64,000 nucleotides of DNA from Capra hircus (lineage: Eukaryota; Chordata; Mammalia; Artiodactyla; Bovidae), in assembly GCF_001704415.2 (NCBI RefSeq), contig NC_030820.1:39600036-39664035 (forward strand), given 5' to 3'. The position numbers and the translations under genes are program-made. The notes under the pieces were generated by a model. The model saw only the letters and a program-made list of their open reading frames with translations, was not told where the DNA came from and did no database searches. This document shows positions 44,898 to 55,132 of this stretch, piece by piece. Position 1 is the stretch's first letter. Each line of letters starts with the position of its first letter.

Positions 44898-46140
44898 GTT
44901 TGGGGAAAAATTAAAATTAGGTTCATACTTCACACTATACACAAGAAAAATATCCCAAAGCATTAGAGATCTGAATGTAAAAAAAAAAAAGCTATACAAG
45001 CATTCAGAGAAAATTCGGTGAATTCCTGTATAATCTGCAGTTTTATTTCTTTTGTTATTGGCGTAGAATCGCTTTACAATGCTGTGTTAGTTTCTGCTGT
45101 ACAACAAAGTGAATCACTTCCCACTGCCCACCCCTGCCACTGCATTCCTCCAGGTCGTCACAGAGCACCGAGCTGAACTCCTTGTGCTATACAGCAGCCT
45201 CCCACCAGCTGTCTATTAACCTGCAATTTTAAAAAGGCTAATTGTGGTTCATAATCCAAAGGTGATAAAGGAAAAGACTGACAAGTGCGACTGCGTAAAG
45301 GAAATGCTTACATTTACCTTCTGCCTAACAGAATGCCCCAGAAGCAAAATCAAAAGGCACGTGATAAACTGGGAGAAAATATTTTCAACGTGTATCACAG
45401 ACGAAGGGCTGATATCTCTAATAGAGGGAGGCTTCTACACACATGGAGGGAAAAAGAGCAGAAACTGAATAGAAAAATGGACAAAAGATATGAACAGACA
45501 ACTCACAACAAGAGGATATAAAAACAGCCCTTAAATGTGAGAAGAGATGCTCAACATTATTCATACAAAGAGAAACGCAAGTTAAAATGATGCTGACCCT
45601 GTTTCTCATCTATGAAATTGGAAAGCATTAAAAAGCTCCATGGCACGCTTTGTTAATGAGACTGTGGAGGGGGGTGTCGGGGGAAATCGATGCTCTGAGA
45701 CGCACCAGGGAGGATCCAAGTCACTGCCACTGTGGAGAAAGGAACTTGGCCACAGCAAACACAACTACACAGGCACCTGCCTTGGACCCAGCAATGCCAG
45801 TTCAAGGGACTTCCGCTACAGGTACACTTTGAACAATGCAAAAACACATGTGCATGAGATTATTCATTGCAGCTTTGTTTATCATTGCAAAGTGTTGAAA
45901 CCTTCCTGGGGGCCCAGTCACAGGAGAGTATTTGAATACAGGATGTACATGGAGTGCACAGTGGAGCAGCTATAAAAAACGTGGAGGAAGAAGCCTGTGA
46001 CCTGCCAAGGAGTGATTTCTAGGATACGCTGTCAAGTGAAGAAATAGGAACGAAAGATCCTGAGTGCCTGCAGCCTCACTCTTTCAGTGTGAGAAAGAGC
46101 AGAAAATAAGAAAACGTGCATTTATGGGCAAATAAATTTA
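44898..46140 (+). mobile_element. Old L1 (L1M-like), ORF2 end and 3' UTR
   Basis: Diverged sense L1 in two parts around a nested L1 piece: 44898-45045 (CATACTTCACACTATACAC) and 45242-46140. The latter has AAAATGGACAAAAGATATG, GAGAAGAGATGCTCAAC and TCTGAGACGCACCAGG. Reading frame is broken many times. Clearly older than the bovine-type L1 copies. Confidence 0.8.
45046..45230 (-). mobile_element. L1 3' UTR fragment nested in older L1
   Basis: Antisense L1 3' end (ATTGGCGTAGAATCGC..., GTTAGTTTCTGCTGTACAAC, GTGCTATACAGCAGCC). Flanked by CTGCAGTTTTA (45035-45045) and CTGCAATTTTA (45231-45241), a target duplication with one mismatch. Confidence 0.88.
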
Positions 46141-46350
46141 TTAAATAAAATAAATTAATAAATTAATAAAATAAAAAAATTTATTTTTTCTGCAAAAAGA
46201 AATATAGGGAGGGTAAACCAGAAAGTACAGGGAACAGGTTAGAATGGGGTGGAGAGACAGTAGGGTGAGATTGGACAGGTGAGGATGGGGGTGTTTTTTT
46301 CCTGGAACACCTTTGGGTGTAGATTTGACTTTTGAACCATGTGGATTTTC

Positions 46351-46620
46351 TTTTTTTTAAATTTATTTTTATTGAAGTGTAGTTGATTTATAATGTGTTC
46401 ATTTCTGCTATACATTAATGTTTTCAGGTTTATGTATATACATGCATTTGTTTTCATATTCTCTTCCATTATGATTTATGCCAGGATATTGAATATGGTT
46501 CCCTGCACTCTTCAGTAGGACCTTGTTTACCTATCCTATATATAATGGTTTGCATCTGCTAACCCCAAACTTCCACTCCTTCCCTCTCCTAGCCCCTGGC
46601 CCCCTTGACAACCAAAAGTC
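46351..46620 (-). mobile_element. L1 3' UTR fragment
   Basis: Antisense: TTTTATTGAAGTGTAGTTG, GTTCCCTGCACTCTTCAG, CCTAGCCCCTGGCCCCC. Diverged 19-bp target duplication, TTGAACCATGTGGATTTTC (46332-46350) versus TTGAATCATGTTAATTTTC (46621-46639), 16/19 identical. Confidence 0.88.
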
Positions 46621-46639
46621 TTGAATCATGTTAATTTTC

Positions 46640-47486
46640 ACACAGTCAGAAAAAAAAATTAAGTGAACAATATGGACAAACCTGTAAAATGAAATTGTAG
46701 GGGGGGAAAATGTTTCTTCATTCCTTCTTGGTTCTTTCGCCAATAATTAAGTTGACACAAGACAGAGTAATAGGCAAAGGAAAGTCACATTAATTTCATA
46801 TGTACAGGCATCCATAGAAATAAGAGACTCAAAGCAGTGATCCAAGAAGGCAGCTTTTATATCTTTCAGACATAAGAACGATACATTTGTGAGGAACTGA
46901 CCAGACAGAGACGTGTAGGTTCGAGTAGTAAATTAGCGAAGCAGTAACAAGGTGAGTTTCTGTAGCCCTCTGGTCCCTGCATCCCCATCTCTGGTTGTAA
47001 GCATGTCTTTCCACCTCCTGCTATAGGGAGGGAACCTATCACCTGGGAGAGTTGTTTTCCACTTTCAAGGGACAGAGGAGACTCAGTGTGTCCTTCCCGC
47101 ACTAGCTGCTTCATAAGTAACTTTAATTCAAAGTAATCAACATGGCAATGTGGCCTGCCCTGGACCCTATCAAAATATAAACAGAAATGAGTGAACTTAA
47201 CAGTATTTCACGAGTAGCATAACCACAGTGAAGGAGGAAAGTGTTGGTCTGAATTGCATTTCTTTTCGAGAAGCCTCCACAGCCCAGGAGATGCTTCTGT
47301 GTAGAAAGAGCTCTGGTGGGAGGAGGGGACACGATAGAATGGATGTTTGAAATGATCCTTCAAGCTCTTGTAGCACATGTTTTCATGGGTTCTCCGCATA
47401 GGAGCAATCTGAAGTGAATTTAGTTTTATGGATAATGACCATGAGGGTAAAGATTACAGGCGACATTTGGTGGCTGAAGGTGAATG
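46640..47486. other. Unidentified; possible old LTR-like sequence
   Basis: About 850 bp without a gene. Words such as GTTGACACAAGACAGAG and CTTCATAAGTAACTTTAATTC give it an LTR-like feel, but I cannot name a family or find ends. Confidence 0.3.
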
Positions 47487-47503
47487 ATATCATATATATA
47501 TAT

Positions 47504-47720
47504 GGCTTCCCTGGTGGTTCAGATGGGAAAGAATCTGTCTGCAGTGCAGGAGACCTAGGTTTGATTCTTGGGTTGGGAAAATCCCCTGGAGAAGGGAATG
47601 GTTACCCACTCCAGTATTCCAATATTCTTGCCTAGATCCCATGGACAGAGGTGCCTGGGGGGCTTACAGTCCATGGGGTTTCAAAGAGTCAGACATGACT
47701 GGCTAATACCCACACGCACA
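47504..47720 (+). mobile_element. Bov-tA SINE, first of a tandem pair
   Basis: Sense, head GGCTTCCCTGGTGGTTCAG. It has a small internal duplication (CCAGTATTCCAATATTCTTG). Preceded by a TA run (about 47490-47503). Confidence 0.93.
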
Positions 47721-47737
47721 TGTATATACATATATTT

Positions 47738-47950
47738 GCTTCCCAGGTGGCTCAGCAGTAAAGAATCTGCTTGCAATGCAGGAGATGCAGGAGACACGGG
47801 TTCTGTCTCTGATTTGGGAAGATCCCTTGGAGAAGGGAATGACTACTCGCTCCAGTATTCTAGCCTGAATAATTCCATGGACAGAGGAGCCTGGTGGGCT
47901 ACAGCCCATGGGGTAACAAAGGGTCAGACAGAACTGAGCACAAGCATGGC
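47738..47950 (+). mobile_element. Bov-tA SINE, second of a tandem pair
   Basis: Sense, head GCTTCCCAGGTGGCTCAGC, with an extra GGAGATGCAGGAGAC duplication near the head. Only 17 bp of TATA-like spacer separates it from the previous copy. Confidence 0.93.
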
Positions 47951-47954
47951 CTTG

Positions 47955-49705
47955 GAGATTAGCAGATACACACTACTACATGTGAAATAGATAAATAACA
48001 AGCACCTACTGTATAACACATATAGGCCTTAGAAAGCACCACTACGAACAAAGCTAGTGGAGGTGATGGAATTCCAGCTGAGCTGTTTCAAATCCTGAAA
48101 GATGACGCTGTGAAAGTGCTGCACTCAATATGCCAGCAAATTTGGAAAACTCAGCAGTGGCCACAGGACTGGAAAAGGTCAGTTTTCATTCCAATCCCAA
48201 AGAAAGGCAATGCCAAAGAATGCTCAAACTACCACACAATGGCTACCACATTACTTTACCACAATTAGTAAAGTAATGCTCGAAATTCTCCAAGCCAGGC
48301 TTCAGTAATACGTGAACTGTGAACTCCCTGATGTTCAAGCTGGTTTTAGAGAAGGCAGAGGAACCAGAGATCAAATTGCCAACATCCGCTGGATCATGGA
48401 AAAAGCAAGAGAGTTCCAGAAAAACATCTATTTCTGCTTTATGACTATGCAAAAGCCTTTGACTGTGTGGATCACAATAAACTGTGGAAAATTCTGAAAG
48501 AGATGGGAATACCAGACCACCTGACCTGCCTCTGGAGAAATCTGTATGCAGGTCAGGAAGCAACAGTTAGAACTGGACATGGAACAACAGACTGGTTCCA
48601 AATAGGAAAAGGAGTACATCAAGGATGTATATTGTCACCCTGCTTATTTAACTTCTATGCAGAGTACATCATGAGAAATACTGGACTGGAAGAAACACAA
48701 GCTGGAATCAAGATTGCTGGGAGAAATATCAATAACCTCAGATATGGAAATGACACCACCCTTATGGCAGAAAGTGAAGAGGAGCTAAAAATCTCTTGAT
48801 GAAAGTGAAAGAGGAGAGTGAAAAAGTTGGCTTAAAGCTCAACATTCAGAAAATGAAGATCATGGCATCCGGTCCCATCACCTCATGGGAAGTAGATGGG
48901 AAACAGTGGAAACAGTGTCAGACTTTATTTTGGGGGGCTCCAAAATCACTGCAGATGGTGATTGCAGCCATGAAATTAAAAGCCGCTTACTCCTTGGAAG
49001 AAAAGTTATGACCAACCTAGATAGCATGTTCAAAAGCAGAGACATTACTTTGCCGACTAAGGTCTGTCTAGTCAAGGCTATGGTTTTTCCTGTGGTCGTG
49101 TATGGATGTGAGAGTTGGACTGTGAAGAAGGCTGAGTGCCGAAGAATTGATGCTTTTGAACTGTGGTTTTGGAGAAGACTCTTGAGAGTCCCTTGGACTG
49201 CAAGGAGATCCAACCAGTCCATTATGAAGGAGATCAACCCTGGGATTTCTTTGGAAGGAATGATGCTAAAGCTGAAACTCCAGTACTTTGGCCACCTCAT
49301 GCGAAGAGTTGACTCATTGGAAAAGACTCTGATGCTGGGAGGGATTGGGGGCAGGAGAAGGGGACGACCGAGGATGAGATGGCTGGATGGCATCATGGAC
49401 TCGATGGACATGAGTCTGAGTGAATTCCGGGAGATGGTGATGAACAGGGAGGCCTGGCGTGCTGCGATTCATGGGGTCCCAAAGAGTCGGACATGACTGA
49501 GCTACTGAACTGAACTGAACTGAACTGAACTGTATAACACAGGGAATTACATTCAATATCTTTAATAACCTGTAATGGAAAAGAATCTGAAAAAGAATGC
49601 ATATCTGTTTGTATAGCTGAATCACTTTGCTGCATGCCTGAAACATTGTAAATCAACTATACTTCAATTAAATAAATAAATAAAATTTTAAAATAAAAAA
49701 AAATA
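47955..49705 (+). mobile_element. L1 3' UTR fragment, split by BovB
   Basis: Sense L1 3' end in two pieces: 47955-48020 (CAGATACACACTACTAC..., CACCTACTGTATAACAC) and 49529-49705 (CAGGGAATTACATTCAATATC, GTAAATCAACTATACTTC, A-rich tail). Removing the BovB restores the continuous sequence. Confidence 0.9.
48021..49528 (+). mobile_element. BovB LINE, 1.5 kb, longest copy, dead RT
   Basis: Longest BovB here, starting in the RT fingers (GGAATTCCAGCTGAGCTG...) and running to the 3' terminus with repeated TGAAC units. Perfect 13-bp target duplication ACTGTATAACACA (48008-48020 and 49529-49541). The palm motif reads LRYGNDTTLM, so YADD has become YGND and a catalytic aspartate is lost. There is a frameshift near 48795 and further stops. 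An 11-bp inverted repeat sits at 48249-48278 (see findings). Shares the 'GISLEGMM' subtype and high identity with 26985-28025. Confidence 0.96.
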
Positions 49706-49795
49706 CATAAGAGAAGCAAAAAATATCCAAATGGGCCCCCACTAGAGTATCATGTGACTTTCCCTTATCTTCTGAGCAGAATTCCTCCAACAGAC

Positions 49796-50190
49796 ATGTA
49801 TTGAGTGCCTCCTGTGTACCAGGCATTTGTTTCGGAAGAACAAGGGACAAGACCCACCTACAAGGAGACAGTGAATCAGAAGGCAATCAGATAATGAAAA
49901 TCCAAAGAGGAAAATATGCGCCAAGACCACAAAGTGGGTTAGGAACTACTTGTACCAAGACAGTCAGAAGTCCTCTTCAAAGAAAAGGCATTTGAGTTGA
50001 GATCTGAGCCAGCAGAGGAGGAGGCACCATGTAATGAAGGGAGGAAAAGAGCCAGCTGAGGAAGCAGCCTGTGCAAGCGTCCTGGGGCAGGACCAGGCCT
50101 GGAGGGTTTAAGAGCCAGAAGGAGGGCTGTGTGGCCAGAGCAAAATGAACACAGAGGAGTAAGCACTGAGCAGGTACATTGTCACCAAAC
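49796..50190 (-). mobile_element. L2-like ancient repeat
   Basis: GTATTGAGTGCCTCCTGTG and TACCAGGCATTTG open it (L2 3' end complement). GGCATTTGAGTTGAGATCTG and AAGCGTCCTGGGGCAGG follow, words of the same ancient repeat further upstream. L2 assignment tentative. Confidence 0.6.
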
Positions 50191-52470
50191 AGTGAAGCAG
50201 CACTCTTCAGAGATAACCAAATTATATTCCAGCTTCCTGGACCTGAAAATGGTGTTTCAAGAAAATCCCTCCTCCCAAGATAAAGGTTGAAAGAGATTTA
50301 ATGAAAACCTTTACTCCTCTCCTTATCTGTCCAGGTTTAGCTGAGTCCTCGGAGTTGTCAGGCAAGGAGGGGAAGCAAATCTAATGTTTTAAAGTCACCA
50401 GGGCTCTGTGAAGGGGGATGTAGCTTTGCTGAGTCACAGGAAGGCTGCTCCTGGTTCATGAAAATCTCAACATTTCCTTACGAAATAATGATGTAAAGCA
50501 CAGGTGGCTCTCTGCTGGGAGAAGCTTCCTGCGACCCCACACGGCAGAGCAAAGAGGCCCAGGCAACAGGCCAGTTTCATGGTCTGAGCCACTGAGAAGA
50601 CCCTGTCCTAACCTGGGAGAGTGAGGCTCTTTTGCGCAAGTTCAGGGGCGGACAGGTTTCACTTTTAGGTTCTGTCCAGTTGGATCATCCAAGTGAGGAC
50701 AGTGTGGCGTGGGCAGGGTGGGGATGAGCTGCGGTCCCATCCGCCACCATCCGATGCCCCAGGCAGGAGGGTCGGGCCCTTTGCTGTTCTCGTCCTTGAG
50801 GCTGGACCAGAGCTATCAGACCCCAGGGTCAATTCCAACGTGAGCTTCCTTTCTCCTTCTTATGATCAGAACCTGTGTGGGCCCTGAGATGCTCAAAGGA
50901 CGTGGGATTAAGTTCACAGAGGGCGAGGAGAAGGTAAGATGGATAGGTGGCAGTCAGGTTCCCTAACCTGCTGCCTAGCAGCTTCCCATGCGATTGAGGC
51001 TGCAGAGGGAGTCTGACTCAGGTGTCTGAGGCTCTGGGACAGGGAGGCCAAGCAGGTTTAGAGGCCTTTGACCACCTGCTTCTGGGGTGGGAGGGTAGTG
51101 GAACATGGCTGAGGGCCCATACTGGTATCCTGCAAGGGTGTCATTCTGCAGAGGGTCATGAGGCTGGGCTTATATTTAGTGATGGGCAATGATCCCGTTA
51201 GGTGAGTGAAAGGACCACGGCCAAGACATTCAACCCTGCCAGATGATGTCCCCCAAGCCCAGCCTCCTGTGTGTGGCCTTACAAGGGCCGTGAACTTGAT
51301 AAGCAGACATCAGTGCCCATAATACACAAAACAACATTAAACACCGGCCTCTCTGGACCATGGGAATGGATGTGGCTGTGGGGAGCTGGTCTCCAATAGA
51401 GCCAGGACAATCCCCCAGGCGGGGCCCTCACACAGCTGGCTGGCCACAATATCACAGCTGGCTGCTAGCACCTCCCACCCAGCCAGGTGGTCGGGATGAG
51501 CTGGCCTTTTAACTTCCTAGGTTTTTAAAGGGGAAGAGAGAGAATTAAAAAAATTAAAAGCCCTACTATTTCCTCAGTAGGAGAGAAATAAGAAGATGCC
51601 ATTGAGCTACAGAAAGAAAGAGATTAAGTAGCAAAGAAAGTGACAAGCTGATCACAGAAAACCCTTTCAGGGGTGGTAATCCTCGATGTACCAGAACAAA
51701 TATGAAGGCTTTTGTTCTTGAATTTAGATTAATATGGTGTCAGGCAGGAAACCAAAATGGAAGATGGTCTGGCAGGGTGTCTTGGGATGCTCAGAGACAG
51801 TGAATTGACTGGGTTCCTTGAGGTGCAGGAAAACTGCAGCTTTCAGGAATGTCTACGAAAAACAGCCACGGCCTCTGTATTCAGAGACCACGGTGGTTGG
51901 AGGCTGAATGGGGAAATTATTCGATATCAGAGACGTGAGGCCGTCTGCCCTGGATTTCTTCTCACTGTATCACATACCTCAGGGTCACCTTGGTTCCGTG
52001 GACGCTGTTTAACATTCAAACATCATAAAAGTTTGGTATTTTTAATATCCATCGCATTCGGAAACTCTGATTTTTATCAGCATGTATTCAGACTTCCTTT
52101 TATGGGGCCATTGTCCACCATTCTCGGAGCAACAGGAAGTTGGCTCTAAGGGGCCATCATAATGGGTAGACTTGTTTGATATGGACAAACTTAATGACTT
52201 ATCAAGATCCAAGGAAAGGATGAGATAAATCAACAATTGCCTGGGTGGGATGTATTCCCAGCCCCCTGTAAGCTGTGTTTCTGAACCTGCCTCTCCCAGT
52301 CCAGCTGTTGTTTAGCCAATGCCAATTCTGCCCTGATTGAATCAGTTTAGAAATCGCAACACCCCTTCCCAGCACCCCTCCCTTCACTACTGCAACAGTC
52401 AGTAGTGCTGCTTCCGACCCAGACAGCCCACAGAATTTCCTCTGGCAAATGTCTTTACCACTTTCCAAAC
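50191..52470. other. Unique 2.3 kb, no gene accepted
   Basis: No recognised repeats. The longest frame, 130 codons at 51757-52149 plus, has no identifiable domain. GC-moderate, no CpG island. Possibly regulatory or intronic. Confidence 0.4.
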
Positions 52471-52670
52471 GCTGTGCTTAGTGTGTCTGACCCTTGGTGA
52501 CCCCGTGGACTGTAGCCTGCCAGGTTTCTCTGTCCATGGGACTCTCCGGGCAAGAATATTGGAGTGGGTTGCCATGCCCTCCTCCAGGGGATCTTCCCAA
52601 CCCAGGAATCAAACCATGGTCTCTTGCATTGCAGGCAGATTCTTTCCCACCTGAGCTACCAGGGAAGCCC
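52471..52670 (-). mobile_element. Bov-tA SINE
   Basis: Antisense; GTGCTTAGTGTGTCTGACC at left lacks part of the usual tail word. Head GAGCTACCAGGGAAGCCC at right. Confidence 0.94.
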
Positions 52671-53265
52671 TAGAGCCCCGCAGATTTTCTCCCGGGAGTC
52701 TGCAAAATGGGTGTGTAGTTCATAGAGCATGTCTGCAGTGAAACTGTGGAGAGGGAGGGACCTGCTCTCGGGGCGGCGGGGGGCATGTTCTGATAAGGAG
52801 ATGCGGGTCAGGGAGCAATCATCAAGCACACTGTTCCTTATGTGATGTGTCTTTAAAAGAATGGCACCCATACCTCGGCAGAGACCAGAGCAGTGCTGGT
52901 GACGGGGGAGTCTGAGGGGGCGTGGAGACTTGGCAGGGGCTCGGCTGGAGTTATCGGCCGTGAGGCAGTGACATGTCTCCAATGTGGTACTTTCGGGGCC
53001 ACATGTCATCCAGTCAGGATGACTGACAGCCTTATTCTGCGACTCACATGGCGGCTGGGGATTTGTCCTGACAGCCAGCGGATGGTCCCCCTCCAAGACT
53101 GGCAGCTGCCAGGAGCCCAGGGGCCCCGCGGTGCTCTGAGTGTCACTCTGTTACTTCAGAAACACTTCACTCCAGGTCTCACCTTGGGTCCCCAAGAATC
53201 TCCTCCTGGTCCAAAAAGAAAAACAGAATGTGCAGGGTCACCCCTCTCCCCTAGTGTTTTTTTAA
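52671..53265. other. Unique sequence, no gene accepted
   Basis: About 600 bp, GC-rich around 52770-53130. Antiparallel frames of 146 (minus) and 193 codons (plus) cover the same bases; the latter runs into an L1 fragment. Neither shows a family. Confidence 0.4.
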
Positions 53266-53715
53266 TGATTATTTATCAAAGATTAAAATTGTACAATACA
53301 GAGAGGTATAGAACAGATTACAATTATTGGAGGACAGTTGCTCTACAATATTGTGCTGGCCTCTGCCACATATCAGCACGAATCAGCCGCAGGTATACAT
53401 GTGACCCCTCCCTTCTGAACACCCCTCCCTTCTCCTACGTCGTCCCGCCCCTCCAGGTGGTCACAGAGCACTAAGTTGAGCTCCCTGTTTTGCACAGCAA
53501 ATTCTCGCTTGCTGTCTGTTTTGCATATAGTAATGTACATATTTCCATGCTATTCTCTCAGTTCGTCCCACTCTCTCCATCCGTGTCCACTGGTCTGTTC
53601 TCTGTGTCTGAACCCAGAGCTTGCTACACAAAGTGAAGTAAGTCAGGAAGAAAAAGACAAGCATTGTATATTAATGCATGCGTATGGGATCTAGAAAGAT
53701 GGTACTGATGATCTC
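53266..53715 (-). mobile_element. L1 3' end with inverted 5' segment
   Basis: Antisense L1 3' UTR (53266-53615: CTCTACAATATTGTGCTGG..., GTGGTCACAGAGCACTAAG). It is joined to a sense segment at 53622-53715 (AAAGTGAAGTAAGTCAGGAAG, ATTAATGCATGCGTATGG) from the ORF2 end of the same L1 type. The second twin-priming-type structure in the window. Confidence 0.8.
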
Positions 53716-53834
53716 TTCTAGTTTTTGCTTCGAGTTCTTTTTTCCCAAAGCTCGGGCTGGTGAAACAACAGAAATGAATCTTCTCACAGCTCTGGAGGCT
53801 GGATGTCCAAGATCAAGGTATCAGCAAGGTTGGC

Positions 53835-54039
53835 AGCTCAGGCATGTCCGATGCTTTGTGACCCTTTGAACTGTAGCCCTCCAGGCTCCTCTGTCCATGG
53901 GATTCTCCAGGCAAGAATACTGGAGTGTTGCTATGCCCTTCTCCAGGAGATCTCCCCAACCCAGGTATCGAACCTGTGTCTCTTATGTCTCCTGGACTGG
54001 CAAGAGGCTTCTTTACCACTAGCGCCACCTGGGAAGGGC
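53835..54039 (-). mobile_element. Bov-tA SINE
   Basis: Antisense; head GCGCCACCTGGGAAGGGC at right, with the longer head form (TCTTATGTCTCCTGGACTGG). Confidence 0.94.
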
Positions 54040-54041
54040 TT

Positions 54042-54406
54042 CAGTACATACACCTGGGCTGAGGGTAGGGGTAAGGGGACAGACACAGTTCCATCCATAA
54101 CAGACCTTCTTAGACCAAGATTTGGAGCAGGCATACCCTGGCAATTCTGGAAGAATTAAGAGTAGTTTCCTCTTCTTCACCCAAAATAATTGCCTCATTG
54201 GTTTCTGACGAATCAGAATTGAATTTATACTAAGGCTTTCAAATTTGCTGGGGATGTTGCCACATGAACTGCTAAAAATGGCAGGTTTTTGAAAAGCATT
54301 GGGGACTCTGTAGGGTACAGTCATAATGGGTGTGGGTTTTTCTACATTTGTCAAAATCCACAGGATTTACAACCCAAAGAGTGAGCAGACTCTAGTTAAT
54401 AGTATC
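54042..54406. other. Unique sequence, no gene seen
   Basis: About 365 bp; short frames only. Confidence 0.45.
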
Positions 54407-54544
54407 AGAGAAGGAAATGGCACCCCACTCCAGTACTCTTTCCTGGAAAATCCCATGGACAGAGGAGCCTGGTAGGCTACAGTCTGCCCTCCATGGGACT
54501 GCAAAGACTCAGACACGACTGAGCTACTTCACTTTCACTTTTCA
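54407..54544 (+). mobile_element. Bov-A monomer (half of Bov-A2)
   Basis: AGAGAAGGAAATGGCACCCC through GACTGAGCTACTTCACTTTC, ending in the linker that normally joins two monomers; the second monomer is absent. A small extra TCTGCCC lies inside (about 54482-54490). Confidence 0.92.
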
Positions 54545-54714
54545 TTGGATCATCACACAAGGTATAATAGTAGGAGAAATGATGGAAGGGAGAGGGCTAC
54601 TGGAACTTTGTGCTTTTGGAAATATAGATTTTTTTTTCTATAAACTTGCTAGATTTCTGTAAAGATTCTGTAAACCTGACTGTAAAAGTTTCTTCAAAAT
54701 TAAATCTATTAATT

Positions 54715-54975
54715 AAAAAAATTTTATTTATCTATTTATGGCTGTGCTGAGTCTTCATTGCTGTGTGGGCTTTTCTTCTAGTTGCGCTGAGCAGGGGGCT
54801 ACTCTCATATTGCATTGTTCAGGCTTCTCTTGTTTTGGAGCACAGGCTCCAGGCTCTCAGGCTTCAGCAGTTGCTTTCTGGCATATGGGATCTTCCCTGG
54901 TCAGGGATGGAACCTGTGTCTCCAGCATTAGCAGGTGGATTCTTTACCACTGAGCCACAGGGAAGCCCCTGAAAA
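54715..54975 (-). mobile_element. CHR-type SINE, long form
   Basis: Antisense, about 260 bp: ATTTATGGCTGTGCTGAGTC, repeated GCTTCTC-type units, GGTCAGGGATGGAACCTGTG, head ACTGAGCCACAGGGAAGCC. Target duplication TAAATCTATTAATT (54701-54714 and 54976-54989), perfect over 14 bp. Confidence 0.93.
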
Positions 54976-54997
54976 TAAATCTATTAATTTAAAAGCA

Positions 54998-55132
54998 CTG
55001 GACCTGATGGTCCATTGGTTAAGACTCCAAATTTCCATTGCAGGGGGCACAGGTTCAGTCCCTGGTTGGGGAACTAAGATCCTGCATGTTACACAGCAAT
55101 GCCAAAAATTTTAAAAATTCATTCATTAAAAA
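54998..55132 (+). mobile_element. CHR-type SINE
   Basis: Sense: GGACCTGATGGTCCATTGG head, GGTTCAGTCCCTGGTTGG, GGGGAACTAAGATCCTGC, then an A-rich tail. Lies about 20 bp from the antisense copy, making a head-to-head SINE pair. Confidence 0.88.

Noticed and set aside
52893..53474. 193-codon plus-strand open frame
   Set aside because: Its second half lies in an antisense L1 3' UTR fragment, and a 146-codon frame opposes it on the other strand. No family seen.
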